DNA of 64,000 nucleotides from Blautia hansenii DSM 20583. GTDB taxonomy: Bacteria > Bacillota > Clostridia > Lachnospirales > Lachnospiraceae. The notes under the pieces are model-generated. The model worked only from the letters and a program-made list of their open reading frames with translations. It made no database searches and had not been told where the DNA came from. Positions 16,379-24,713 of this stretch are shown piece by piece. A program made the translations under genes and the position numbers. Position 1 is the stretch's first letter. Each line of letters starts with the position of its first letter. The stretch is taken from contig NZ_CP022413.2 of NCBI RefSeq assembly GCF_002222595.2, positions 1,194,001 to 1,258,000 of the forward strand. Direction: 5' to 3'.

Positions 16379-17315
16379 TGCACCAAAAAGAAAGGTATTT
16401 GACGCAGTTGACGTATTAGTGGGAGAAGAAGAGGTACGTAATAACAATGATATTCGAGAACTTTCGATTGAAAGTATCAAGCCGTTCCATAACCATCCAT
16501 TTCGCCTGTACGAAGGCGAGCGATTGGAAGATATGGTGGAGAGCATTAAGGAACATGGTGTTTTGAATCCGGTGATTGTATTGAAAACAGGGGATGGGTA
16601 TGAAATGCTTTCCGGTCATAACAGACAGAATGCAGCAAGGATTGCGGGGCTTAAAACTGTTCCGGCTATTGTTAAAGCGGAACTGACGGAAGAAGAGGCT
16701 TATGTTTACGTGATTGAAACCAATCTGATGCAGAGGTCTTTTACAGATATGGAGATTTCCGAAAAGGCAGCTGTGTTGCAGGAGAGATATGATAAGGTAA
16801 TGTCTCAGGGAAAGAGAAATGATATTCTAAGGGAAATTGCAAAGTTGGAAGGAAAAGAGTCAACTTCTGGTCACCGTGACCAGAAGTTATGGTCCAGAGA
16901 TGCAGTGGGTGCAGAATATGGCCTTTCCGGTAGCTCTGTGGCGAGATTACTTCGAGTGAATCATCTGATAGAACCTTTGAAGGATAAAGTAGACAAAGGA
17001 AGCCTGGGAATGAAGATTGCGATTCAGTTATCCTATCTGACAAAGGAAGAACAGGAAATGATTCATGATGCGATGAAGGAAATGCATGTGAAGCTTAGCC
17101 AGCACCAGGTTATTAAACTTCGTGAGCATGCCGGGGAACTTACTCCGGGGAGAGTGAGACAGTATATTAAAATGGCTGATCCGAATAAGAAGCTTCCGGT
17201 TGTAAAGGTCCCGGCACGATTGATTCAGCAGTATTTTGCCAAGATGGAACCGGATAGGGTGGATCAGATACTGGAAGAGGCGATTCGGGAGTACTTTGAA
17301 AAGCGGGAGGGTTAA
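16368..17315 (+). CDS. parB: ParB/Spo0J-family partition protein
   Basis: A 315-residue protein. The N-terminal ParB/Srx CTPase domain has the LSGHNRQNAAR box. A helix-turn-helix follows (YGLSGSSVARLLRVNHLIEP), and a C-terminal helical part probably dimerises. ATG 16368 is chosen with AAAGGAG at 16351-16357; the upstream TTG is rejected. Its parS site was not located. It acts with ParA to maintain the element during any excised phase. Confidence 0.9.
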   Translation: MKANAPKRKVFDAVDVLVGEEEVRNNNDIRELSIESIKPFHNHPFRLYEGERLEDMVESIKEHGVLNPVIVLKTGDGYEMLSGHNRQNAARIAGLKTVPAIVKAELTEEEAYVYVIETNLMQRSFTDMEISEKAAVLQERYDKVMSQGKRNDILREIAKLEGKESTSGHRDQKLWSRDAVGAEYGLSGSSVARLLRVNHLIEPLKDKVDKGSLGMKIAIQLSYLTKEEQEMIHDAMKEMHVKLSQHQVIKLREHAGELTPGRVRQYIKMADPNKKLPVVKVPARLIQQYFAKMEPDRVDQILEEAIREYFEKREG

Positions 17316-17591
17316 ATGTTTAGTGAGAAGTATTTACAGGAAATAGATTCCGAATATTTCAATGTTCTGGTGCAAGATGCCTATGATGTCACTATACAGA
17401 GTAGAAATACCGGTCATTATTGGTACTTACATTGTTGTGAATTCCCAACAGAGGAAAATTGTATTATCTTTCATAAGCACCAATTCCAGCATCCATATCA
17501 TCAGCATGGCAGAGCGAGAACATTGAAGCAGGCGGTAAAAAGCATTATTCAGCATGATAGATATCAGTTGAATGTGAGAAAATGTGTGTAA
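17316..17591 (+). CDS. Small hypothetical protein of the partition operon
   Basis: A 91-residue protein whose ATG directly abuts the parB stop codon, so translational coupling is likely. It is rich in His, Tyr and aromatic residues (GHYWYLHCCEFPTEENCIIF, HQFQHPYHQHGRA). No known domain is recognised. Position suggests a function in element maintenance. A bidirectional terminator follows. Confidence 0.6.
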   Translation: MFSEKYLQEIDSEYFNVLVQDAYDVTIQSRNTGHYWYLHCCEFPTEENCIIFHKHQFQHPYHQHGRARTLKQAVKSIIQHDRYQLNVRKCV

Positions 17592-17615
17592 TATATGCTC
17601 AAATGAAAGCAAAAG

Positions 17616-17645
17616 AAGCCAGTGGGGAAATGACCTCACTGGCTT
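17616..17645. terminator. Bidirectional terminator between convergent operons
   Basis: AAGCCAGTG (17616-17624) pairs with CACTGGCTT (17637-17645), extended inside by GGG/CCT, with an AAATGA loop. It separates the parAB operon from the gene at 17655 on the opposite strand. Confidence 0.75.
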
Positions 17646-17654
17646 TCGTGCTGC

Positions 17655-18329
17655 TTAACGGTAGTTCTGCAGGAACTCTTTTACGATAGGGTAGAGCTTG
17701 TCCAAATCGGAATCGACGGTGCTTTTGCCACAACCGATTTTTTCTGCTGTTTCTACAATGGTATGCTCGTCCACTCTGTGCTTAATGACTGCTATAAGGC
17801 GGTCGAGATTCTTCAGACCTGTGAGAGTGTGCAGATGGTCGATAAGTGCTTCCAAAATCTTTTCGTAAGTATCAGCTGTGTTGTAATCGTTCGGCGCAGC
17901 TGGGTCAAATTCTGTCACTTCATCAGTGTCATTGACCATTGCAAGCTCGCTGAAGGTCTTGGTTCTACCGGATTCCTTGTTCCAAGAAAGGTTGTAAGCA
18001 CATTCGCTGCAGCGGTTACATTCCGGGCATTTAATAAGATGTCCTTTTCCATCTGAAACGAAGCAACGGGCGTCACGGTCTTCCTTCTTAAATTCATCCG
18101 TTACCATGCGAAGATATTCATGTCTTTCAGTTTCTGTTGCAGGAACTAACACTACATCACAGTAACGATTGCCGACACGCCAGTTGTGGCGGATATCAGC
18201 AGCAGTTACACCTGCGATGAAGCCGTTTTCCTTGAATGCTTCCATATCTATAACCATAGGGATGTAAACTGTGGAAGGTGCTGGGTTAGTAGTTACGTTG
18301 TTTGTCTGTACATTTTCTTTGAATTCCAT
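17655..18329 (-). CDS. Unrecognised protein with cysteine cluster and C-terminal helix-turn-helix
   Basis: A 224-residue protein. A central zinc-knuckle-like cluster (CPECNRCSEC) lies at about residues 100-110. An acidic linker follows, then a C-terminal sigma-like helix-turn-helix (TIVETAEKIGCGKSTVDSDL). GGAGG stands eight bases before the ATG at 18329. It is probably a DNA-binding regulator of the element, convergent with parAB. I do not recognise a named family. Confidence 0.55.
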   Translation of the reverse strand: MEFKENVQTNNVTTNPAPSTVYIPMVIDMEAFKENGFIAGVTAADIRHNWRVGNRYCDVVLVPATETERHEYLRMVTDEFKKEDRDARCFVSDGKGHLIKCPECNRCSECAYNLSWNKESGRTKTFSELAMVNDTDEVTEFDPAAPNDYNTADTYEKILEALIDHLHTLTGLKNLDRLIAVIKHRVDEHTIVETAEKIGCGKSTVDSDLDKLYPIVKEFLQNYR

Positions 18330-18408
18330 ATGATGTGGCCTCCAACCGCTGAATGCGGAACGAAGGCTCTGATATGAAATTCAAGAATGCATCGATTGAC
18401 TTATTCAT
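18286..18408 (-). CDS. Possible 40-residue upstream ORF overlapping the regulator gene
   Basis: Reading leftward from an ATG at 18408, with CGGAG eight bases upstream, a 40-codon frame (start MNKSIDAFLNFISEP) ends at 18286, overlapping the first 44 bases of the 224-residue gene in another frame. It could be a small protein or a coupling leader. The rest of 18330-18820 contains a short hairpin (18737-18752) and direct repeats before the NACHT gene. Confidence 0.35.
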   Translation of the reverse strand: MNKSIDAFLNFISEPSFRIQRLEATSYGIQRKCTDKQRNY

Positions 18409-18755
18409 GGTTACGTCTCCGTTCCGTAAAATAAGTAATCAGGCTTCTTAGCCCCTGATGCAGTTAATGGGTTCATCACATTGCAACTCTAAGAAGATGC
18501 CGCGTCCGGCAGTTGAGATGCGATGGAGCAGTTTATGGTCATGCTCTGGACGAAATAGATTTTCTGTGTAAAGGCGTAGATTTATCTTGAGAAAAAAGTT
18601 CTTTTGATGTACAATTAAACGTGAATAAGTGGGATTGAGTTTGATTGAATTAATATAGTAATGAGTTCAAATCACCTCATTTGTACCTTAGAGGTATTGC
18701 CTTTACATTGAATATTTTAGAATAGGCGGGGGAAAAGTTCCCTGACAGGAACACG

Positions 18756-18787
18756 GACATTTCACGATAGTTCGCAGACATTTCACG
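18756..18787 (+). repeat. Direct repeats upstream of the NACHT gene (putative operator)
   Basis: GACATTTCACG occurs at 18756-18766 and 18777-18787. Their starts are 21 bases apart, two helical turns, placing both on one DNA face 34 bases before the NACHT start. This is the geometry of a tandem repressor or activator site. The inverted repeat GTTCC/GGAAC (18737-18752) is just upstream. Confidence 0.5.
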
Positions 18788-18820
18788 GACAATACAGACA
18801 GAGAAAAGAGGGATTGATTA

Positions 18821-21148
18821 TTGAGACTGAAATTCGATGAGTTTTTCTTGAATTTTTATATGTCAAGATCCTCTGGCGGATTAACTAACCACAGAGCAAA
18901 AAAGAAGATAGTAGAGTTTTTGATAATGGCAGCAATTCCGGAAGAAAGCTGGGGAATACTTCCTACATCAGATAGTAGCTATGAAAAATGGTTGAATGGT
19001 ACTAGAACTTTTGACCCTGCAGTGTGGCAAGAAATCGCAGAGAAATACAAGGAAGATAGATTTTTGGAAATTGTTATCAAGGAACTAAATGATGGTGTTT
19101 TGGTAACGGTTATGGACAGATTCGGAATAAAAGTTGCGACTGTCAATGAAATTGATAAGGAACTTTTTATAGTAGCTATCGGACATCAATTTTGTGAAAT
19201 AGCAAAAGGATCTGGAAGCGCAGAGAACATTGTTAAAAATATTTATGAAAATACAAAGAGTAAAGAATTATTTCCAGTGTATGAGCAGAAAGCTCTGGCG
19301 GAGTATTCAAAGGTAAAGACAAATTTTTCAGATGAGTTATGTGATATGGAAAAAGTGTTCATCTGCAATACACTTAGTACTGTTGATAGTGCGTATTCGC
19401 GAAGAGGCTTGCCTGCCAGAGGAACGGTAATACAAGATGCGACTCTTGATAAAATTGCGGAACAATCCAATATGGTAGCACTCATAGCTAATGGTGGTAT
19501 GGGCAAATCGATGATGTTGAGGCACTTGTTTGTAGAATCAATGAAAAAATATTCTGAGTCGGGTGTGATGCCTATATTGGTTGAATTAAGAGATTACAGA
19601 TTTGCAGGATGTGATCTGTTTAACAGTATTGTGAAATCCGTTAATGTGTTTGATGCTTCATTTGATGAGAGGGCTGCAGAAAAGGTATTAAGGGCAGGTA
19701 AATGTCAAATATTACTGGATGGATTAGATGAGATAGATCCTTCGGATGTTGCAGGATTTCAACATAAGTTGAGAGACATGATAAAAACTTATCCATTAAA
19801 TCAATATGTCATAACATCCAGGGAATGTGATGTGGCAAAGTCGATTGGGTTTAGAAGCAGACTATATCTGATGCCATTTGACGAAAAACAGACAGGAGAT
19901 TTAATAGATAAACTTGTTAGCGATGATAGTGTAAAGGCAGAAATTACCAGAAATCTTAACGAGGGATATCTGAATAAGCACGGCGAATTTGCTTCTAATC
20001 CTATGCTGCTCACTTTCTGCATTATGAATTATCCGTCATATCAGTCTTTTTACGATAGACCGCATGAGTTTTATCGCTCTGCATATGATACCATCCTAGC
20101 GGATCATGATTTGGAAAAAAGTCCTTTAGATAGAGTATTCCGGAGTGCAGACAGTCGGGATGATTTCACGGATGTGTTCAGGGAGTTCTGTGCGGTATCA
20201 TACGTAGAAAGAAAGTTTCAGTTTAATAAAATGACTTTCGAAGCTATCTTCAAAAAATTGAAATCAACAAAGCAAGTGGCCAATCCCAGAATCATGAATA
20301 AGACAAATTTCCTTCATGATGCATGTGCTACTGCGTGTATGATGTATGAGGCGAAGTCTGATATTTTATATATTGATCCGGGATTTCAACAATTTTTGTT
20401 TGCTGAATACAATTATTTTGCGGAGCCGGAAGAAGTAGAAGCTATGGGGAAAAAACTGTGGACTGTGCCAGAATCAGAATTTAACGGTGGTATAGCTTTC
20501 GAAATGCTGTATGAGCTTTCAGATGAAAAGGTCGAGGTGTGTTTGGATCTCCCTTATCTCGATATGATATTCAAAGACAAGACAGAAGAGGAATCCTTCA
20601 ATGCATTTCTAGTACATGGATTCCGGGAGATAAAGAGTGCATTGATTGACAGAACCGCTATTGCAGAATGTGAGCAGAAAAGTGGAATTATAGGAAAATA
20701 TGCTATTGCAAGCAAGAGCGAACCGAAGTCGGTGATTTTGTCCATGATGTTAAAGCGTTTGAATATGGATATGGATGAACCATCGGCTATGATTGCACCT
20801 TTGATAGATATGGAGTCTTTGTATCCGGAGGCTGAAAGCAAGGCAATTATCGGAGAGAGAATCTTTGATCAAAGTACCCAGAAGTATTTTCTGAATTTTA
20901 GAAAAGTGGAAAAAGAGAAGGTGGAAAAACTGGAAGGCAGAGATTTTGTACTTACGGATGATTCCGGAAAGGTTATTACTTTTGGATATGAATATAAAGC
21001 CGATATGAGACAGCTGGAAAAGAGACTGGAAAGATATGTGGCGTTGTTTACCCTTGTCAAGAGTGATGAGGTTATCAAGAAAAAATTTGAACGACTCAAA
21101 ACATATTATGATGAGCTGGTAGAGAAACATAGAAACAGTGAATTTTAA
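18821..21148 (+). CDS. NACHT-domain NTPase, putative antiphage NLR-like protein
   Basis: A 775-residue protein. Residues about 1-190 are an unrecognised helical N-terminal region. A NACHT ATPase follows, with Walker A NGGMGKS (224-230), Walker B LLDGLDEID (D300, D303, E304) and the sensor VITSRE. A winged-helix and helical C-terminal part of about 300 residues lacks obvious leucine-rich repeats. The start is TTG at 18821, with AGAGGGA eight bases before. Bacterial NACHT proteins (bNACHT) protect against phage. Its stop overlaps the next gene by one base, so it leads into the restriction-modification operon. Confidence 0.82.
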   Translation: MRLKFDEFFLNFYMSRSSGGLTNHRAKKKIVEFLIMAAIPEESWGILPTSDSSYEKWLNGTRTFDPAVWQEIAEKYKEDRFLEIVIKELNDGVLVTVMDRFGIKVATVNEIDKELFIVAIGHQFCEIAKGSGSAENIVKNIYENTKSKELFPVYEQKALAEYSKVKTNFSDELCDMEKVFICNTLSTVDSAYSRRGLPARGTVIQDATLDKIAEQSNMVALIANGGMGKSMMLRHLFVESMKKYSESGVMPILVELRDYRFAGCDLFNSIVKSVNVFDASFDERAAEKVLRAGKCQILLDGLDEIDPSDVAGFQHKLRDMIKTYPLNQYVITSRECDVAKSIGFRSRLYLMPFDEKQTGDLIDKLVSDDSVKAEITRNLNEGYLNKHGEFASNPMLLTFCIMNYPSYQSFYDRPHEFYRSAYDTILADHDLEKSPLDRVFRSADSRDDFTDVFREFCAVSYVERKFQFNKMTFEAIFKKLKSTKQVANPRIMNKTNFLHDACATACMMYEAKSDILYIDPGFQQFLFAEYNYFAEPEEVEAMGKKLWTVPESEFNGGIAFEMLYELSDEKVEVCLDLPYLDMIFKDKTEEESFNAFLVHGFREIKSALIDRTAIAECEQKSGIIGKYAIASKSEPKSVILSMMLKRLNMDMDEPSAMIAPLIDMESLYPEAESKAIIGERIFDQSTQKYFLNFRKVEKEKVEKLEGRDFVLTDDSGKVITFGYEYKADMRQLEKRLERYVALFTLVKSDEVIKKKFERLKTYYDELVEKHRNSEF

Positions 21149-21375
21149 TGGAGGGTAAGTTGTTGGACACTAATATGAGTAATATTAATGATGTGGAAAG
21201 ATGGCTTAGTTTGGAAGAAATCGCTAAGCATGTAGGATGCAGCAAAGATACAATTCGTGCTTGGATAAAGAAGGGAACAATTCCATATTACAAAGTGGGA
21301 AGAATGTATAAATTCAAAATATCAGAAGTGGATGCATGGATTGAAAGCGGACAGAGTGCCGATGCAGACAAATAA
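21148..21375 (+). CDS. Excisionase-type (MerR-like) helix-turn-helix protein
   Basis: A small DNA-binding protein (75 residues from ATG 21148). Its domain reads WLSLEEIAKHVGCSKDTIRA followed by IKKGTIPYYKVGRMYKFKIS, the standard excisionase-family fold. The exact start is uncertain: GGAGG at 21150-21154 would better serve TTG 21160/21163 or ATG 21175. It is 25 bases before hsdM and is probably the operon's regulator rather than a true excisionase. Confidence 0.75.
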   Translation: MEGKLLDTNMSNINDVERWLSLEEIAKHVGCSKDTIRAWIKKGTIPYYKVGRMYKFKISEVDAWIESGQSADADK

Positions 21376-21400
21376 TTAGAGAAAATGGAGGACAATCAAA

Positions 21401-22969
21401 ATGATTGATACTAAAAAAGAGCAGGAAAGAGAAGAACTGCATCGTGCGATTTGGGCGATTGCCGATGAACTTCGTGGAGCGGTAGATGGATGGGATTTCA
21501 AGAACTATGTTCTTGGCACCATGTTTTATAGATATATTTCTGAGAATATTACTGCGTATATAAATAGTGGTGAGATTGAGGCTGGAAATATAGATTTTGA
21601 TTATGCAAAAATGATTGATGAAGAAGCAGAAGAAGCACGTGAAGGTTTGGTTCAGGAAAAAGGGTTCTTTATCCTTCCAAGTGAACTGTTCTGCAATGTA
21701 AGGGCGAGAGCAAGTTTGGATGAAAATCTTAATGAAACTTTGGAACAAGTATTTTGTCATATCGAGGAATCAGCTCAGGGAAGCCAATCGGAAAATAGCT
21801 TTGCAGGTTTATTCGATGATTTTGATGTAAACAGCAATAAGCTAGGAAGTACTGTAGCCAAGCGAAACGAGAGACTTGTAAAATTGTTGGATGGTGTTGC
21901 TGCAATGAATCTTGGTTCGGTAAAGGATCATGATATCGATGCTTTCGGAGATGCATATGAGTATCTTATGACAATGTATGCTTCCAATGCTGGTAAATCT
22001 GGTGGTGAATTCTTTACACCGGCGGATGTGTCTGTACTTCTTACAAAGCTTGGAACTGTAGGAAAGACTACTATCAATAAAGTGTATGATCCAGCCTGTG
22101 GTTCCGGTTCATTGCTGTTGAAGGCAGAAAAACTTCTTGGAAAAGAGGCTGTTACGAGCGGCTTCTATGGACAGGAAATCAACATTACTACCTACAACCT
22201 TTGCCGTATCAATATGTTTTTGCATGACATTGGTTTTGATAAATTTGATATTGAGTGTGAGGATACATTAACAAATCCCCAGCATTGGGACGATGAACCT
22301 TTTGAATTGATTGTTTCAAATCCGCCGTATTCCATCAAATGGGCGGGGGACGATAACCCGCTTTTGATTAACGATCCAAGATTTGCACCTGCAGGAGTTT
22401 TGGCACCTAAGAGTAAGGCAGACATGGCATTTATCATGCATTCGCTTTCATGGTTGGCACCGAATGGAACGGCAGCAATTGTATGTTTCCCAGGTATTAT
22501 GTATCGTGGCGGAGCTGAGAAGAAAATTCGCCAGTATATGGTAGATAATAACTATATCGATTGTATTATACAACTTCCAAATAATCTATTTTTTGGTACT
22601 TCTATTGCGACATGTATCATGGTAATGAAAAAAGGAAAGAAGGATAATAATATTCTTTTTATTGATGCTACAAATGAATGTATCAAGGTTACCAATAACA
22701 ATAAGCTTACAGATGATAATATTGAAAATATTATTAAGTGGTTTGTTGAGCGGAGAGAGATTGAGCATACTGTCCACTTGGCAACCTATGATGAGGTGTC
22801 TCAAAATGATTATAATTTGTCTGTAAGTACATATATTGAAGCGGCTGATATTCGTAAAAAGATTGATATTGCTAAACTTAATTCAGAAATTGTAGATATT
22901 GTGTCAAGAGAGCAGGTTCTTAGAGATGAAATCGATAGAATTATTGCGGAGATTGAGGGGGGATATTAA
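21401..22969 (+). CDS. hsdM: Type I restriction-modification methyltransferase subunit
   Basis: A 522-residue HsdM. The N-terminal helical domain includes IWAIADELRGAVDGWDFKNY. SAM motif I is DPACGSGS (from Asp230) and the catalytic motif IV is NPPY (307-310), intact here in contrast to the protein at 5820. With HsdS it methylates adenine in a bipartite target. AATGGAGGACAATCAAA precedes the ATG. Its final base overlaps hsdS. Confidence 0.95.
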   Translation: MIDTKKEQEREELHRAIWAIADELRGAVDGWDFKNYVLGTMFYRYISENITAYINSGEIEAGNIDFDYAKMIDEEAEEAREGLVQEKGFFILPSELFCNVRARASLDENLNETLEQVFCHIEESAQGSQSENSFAGLFDDFDVNSNKLGSTVAKRNERLVKLLDGVAAMNLGSVKDHDIDAFGDAYEYLMTMYASNAGKSGGEFFTPADVSVLLTKLGTVGKTTINKVYDPACGSGSLLLKAEKLLGKEAVTSGFYGQEINITTYNLCRINMFLHDIGFDKFDIECEDTLTNPQHWDDEPFELIVSNPPYSIKWAGDDNPLLINDPRFAPAGVLAPKSKADMAFIMHSLSWLAPNGTAAIVCFPGIMYRGGAEKKIRQYMVDNNYIDCIIQLPNNLFFGTSIATCIMVMKKGKKDNNILFIDATNECIKVTNNNKLTDDNIENIIKWFVERREIEHTVHLATYDEVSQNDYNLSVSTYIEAADIRKKIDIAKLNSEIVDIVSREQVLRDEIDRIIAEIEGGY

Positions 22970-24213
22970 TGAGCAAATTAGAAGAGCTATTAATGGAACT
23001 CTGTCCAGAAGGTGTTGCTTATATGCCGATTTGGTCTATTACTGCATGGGATAAGAAGTTTAATACAGTAGCCAAAGAAAAACAGAAAACCATTGTGAAA
23101 TATAATTATTTTCTCGCAGCGGATTTAAAAAAACTTGAGTCCGAAAATGGTACTGTAAAAATATTAACTACAAGTATATCGGATTTATGGGCTGATGAAG
23201 AGAAAACAGCGGATGTATTATCGGAAGGTGAAATTGTGTGCATTCCTTGGGGTGGAAACCCAGTAGTACAGTATTATAAAGGGAAATTTATAACGGGTGA
23301 TAATAGAATTGCAACCTCATTGGATGTAAAAAGATTGAGTAATAAATATCTATATTATTGTATGCAAAATAGATTGGTAGATATATCGTCATATTATAGA
23401 GGATCAGGAATAAAGCATCCCGACATGTCCAAGGTGTTAGACTTAGTTATTCCTGTGCCTCCAATTGAGGTGCAGAGTGAAATTGTCCGAATTTTGGACA
23501 ATTTCACAGAGCTTACAGCAGAGCTTACAGCAGAGCTTACAGCAGAGCTTACAGCGAGAAATAAACAGTTTGAGTATTACAGAACACAATTGCTGACTTT
23601 TTCAGATGAAGTAGAAATGTTAACTCTTGAAGATGTATGTCAGATTGTTGATTGCCCCCATACTTCGCCAAAATGGAAGGAAAATGGAGTACCAGTTATT
23701 AGAAACTACAATCTTGTGAATGGCCAGATAGATACCAGTAATCTTTCATATGTGGATGAGGATGAATATTTGACCAGAATAAAAAGAATTGAGCCACAGG
23801 AAAATGATATTTTATTTTCTCGAGAGGCACCTATAGGAAATGTTGGAATTATTCCAGCTAATTTCAAATGTTGCCAGGGGCAAAGAGTTGTTCTTCTTAG
23901 ACCTGATCAAGATATTATTTATCCAAGATATTTGATGCATATTTTACAAGGTGAAATCGTAAGAAATCAGATATCTTCTGTTGAAGGTAAAGGAGCTACC
24001 GTGAGCAATTTCAATATTTCAGATTTGAGAAAGTTGAAATTCCAGGTACCTGACAAAAAGGTGCAACTATATTTAATTGATAAATTAGATATTTTTGCCA
24101 AATTAAATGGAGATATTAAAGAAGGACTGCCTGCAGAAATCAAACTTAGGAAAATGCAGTATGAATATTACAGAGAGAAATTGCTTTGCTTTCCGGAGAG
24201 GAGTCAGATGTAA
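22969..24213 (+). CDS. hsdS: Type I restriction-modification specificity subunit
   Basis: A 414-residue HsdS with two target-recognition domains (about 1-165 and 215-380), each followed by a conserved helix. The first half ends PPIEVQSEIVRILDNFTEL. Between the halves lies a TAEL tandem repeat (encoded at 23509-23556), the linker type that sets the spacing of the two half-sites in EcoR124-like enzymes. The domains differ, so an asymmetric bipartite target is expected. The stop overlaps the next ATG (TAATG). Confidence 0.92.
   Translation: MSKLEELLMELCPEGVAYMPIWSITAWDKKFNTVAKEKQKTIVKYNYFLAADLKKLESENGTVKILTTSISDLWADEEKTADVLSEGEIVCIPWGGNPVVQYYKGKFITGDNRIATSLDVKRLSNKYLYYCMQNRLVDISSYYRGSGIKHPDMSKVLDLVIPVPPIEVQSEIVRILDNFTELTAELTAELTAELTARNKQFEYYRTQLLTFSDEVEMLTLEDVCQIVDCPHTSPKWKENGVPVIRNYNLVNGQIDTSNLSYVDEDEYLTRIKRIEPQENDILFSREAPIGNVGIIPANFKCCQGQRVVLLRPDQDIIYPRYLMHILQGEIVRNQISSVEGKGATVSNFNISDLRKLKFQVPDKKVQLYLIDKLDIFAKLNGDIKEGLPAEIKLRKMQYEYYREKLLCFPERSQM
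23509..23556 (+). repeat. 12-bp tandem repeat (x4) in hsdS encoding TAEL units
   Basis: Four consecutive copies of GAGCTTACAGCA (the last ends in G) occupy 23509-23520, 23521-23532, 23533-23544 and 23545-23556. Each copy adds four residues to the inter-domain helix. Copy-number change by slippage would keep the frame and alter target spacing. Confidence 0.95.
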
Positions 24214-24710
24214 TGAAAATTGCAAAAGATACCAATATGCTTCTTTTTCGATTCAGAAGCTATGGGAAGAATAATTTTATTGAATCTCATAAGCAAATAC
24301 TTGAAGACAAGAAATATGTTTGGATGTTGAAGCTTGGAAAACGCACAAGCACAGAGAAACTTCGCAATATATTGGATGAAGGTGGATGGGTGGTTTTAAG
24401 AGCACCTAAATCAGAAGGCAGTAAATCTTTTGTAGCGAGATATGTTGCTTTTTCAGAAGAAGAACCTGAGGATATGGGATATCCGGATTACTACCAAGAG
24501 ATTATTGATGATGACGAGAGTGAGTATTTTGAAGGAAATGCAATATCCCAGTGGTTTAAGTTGGATTTGATTACTGAGATTGATGAAGCTACAGCGGAAG
24601 AGTTGGTAATGGCAAAGTCAGAAAAGAAGGTTAATGAAGTGATTGGAAGCACAAGGACAGCTGTTATGTTTGTAAGAAATACTAAAGAAATTGAAATTAC
24701 GGAGGTGTAG
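24213..24710 (+). CDS. Unrecognised small protein between hsdS and hsdR
   Basis: A 165-residue protein translated from ATG 24213, overlapping the hsdS stop, with GGAGAGGAG upstream. It has a mixed alpha/beta pattern with basic and aromatic motifs (MLLFRFRSYGKNNFIESHKQ, KYVWMLKLGKR, GWVVLRAPKSEGSKSFVARY). These vaguely suggest a small nucleic-acid- or nucleotide-binding fold. No named family is assigned. Coupling on both sides within hsdMS-hsdR argues for a role in this restriction system, for example modulating HsdR or acting as an anti-restriction-sensitive switch; this is inference. Confidence 0.6.
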   Translation: MKIAKDTNMLLFRFRSYGKNNFIESHKQILEDKKYVWMLKLGKRTSTEKLRNILDEGGWVVLRAPKSEGSKSFVARYVAFSEEEPEDMGYPDYYQEIIDDDESEYFEGNAISQWFKLDLITEIDEATAEELVMAKSEKKVNEVIGSTRTAVMFVRNTKEIEITEV

Positions 24711-24713
24711 GAC

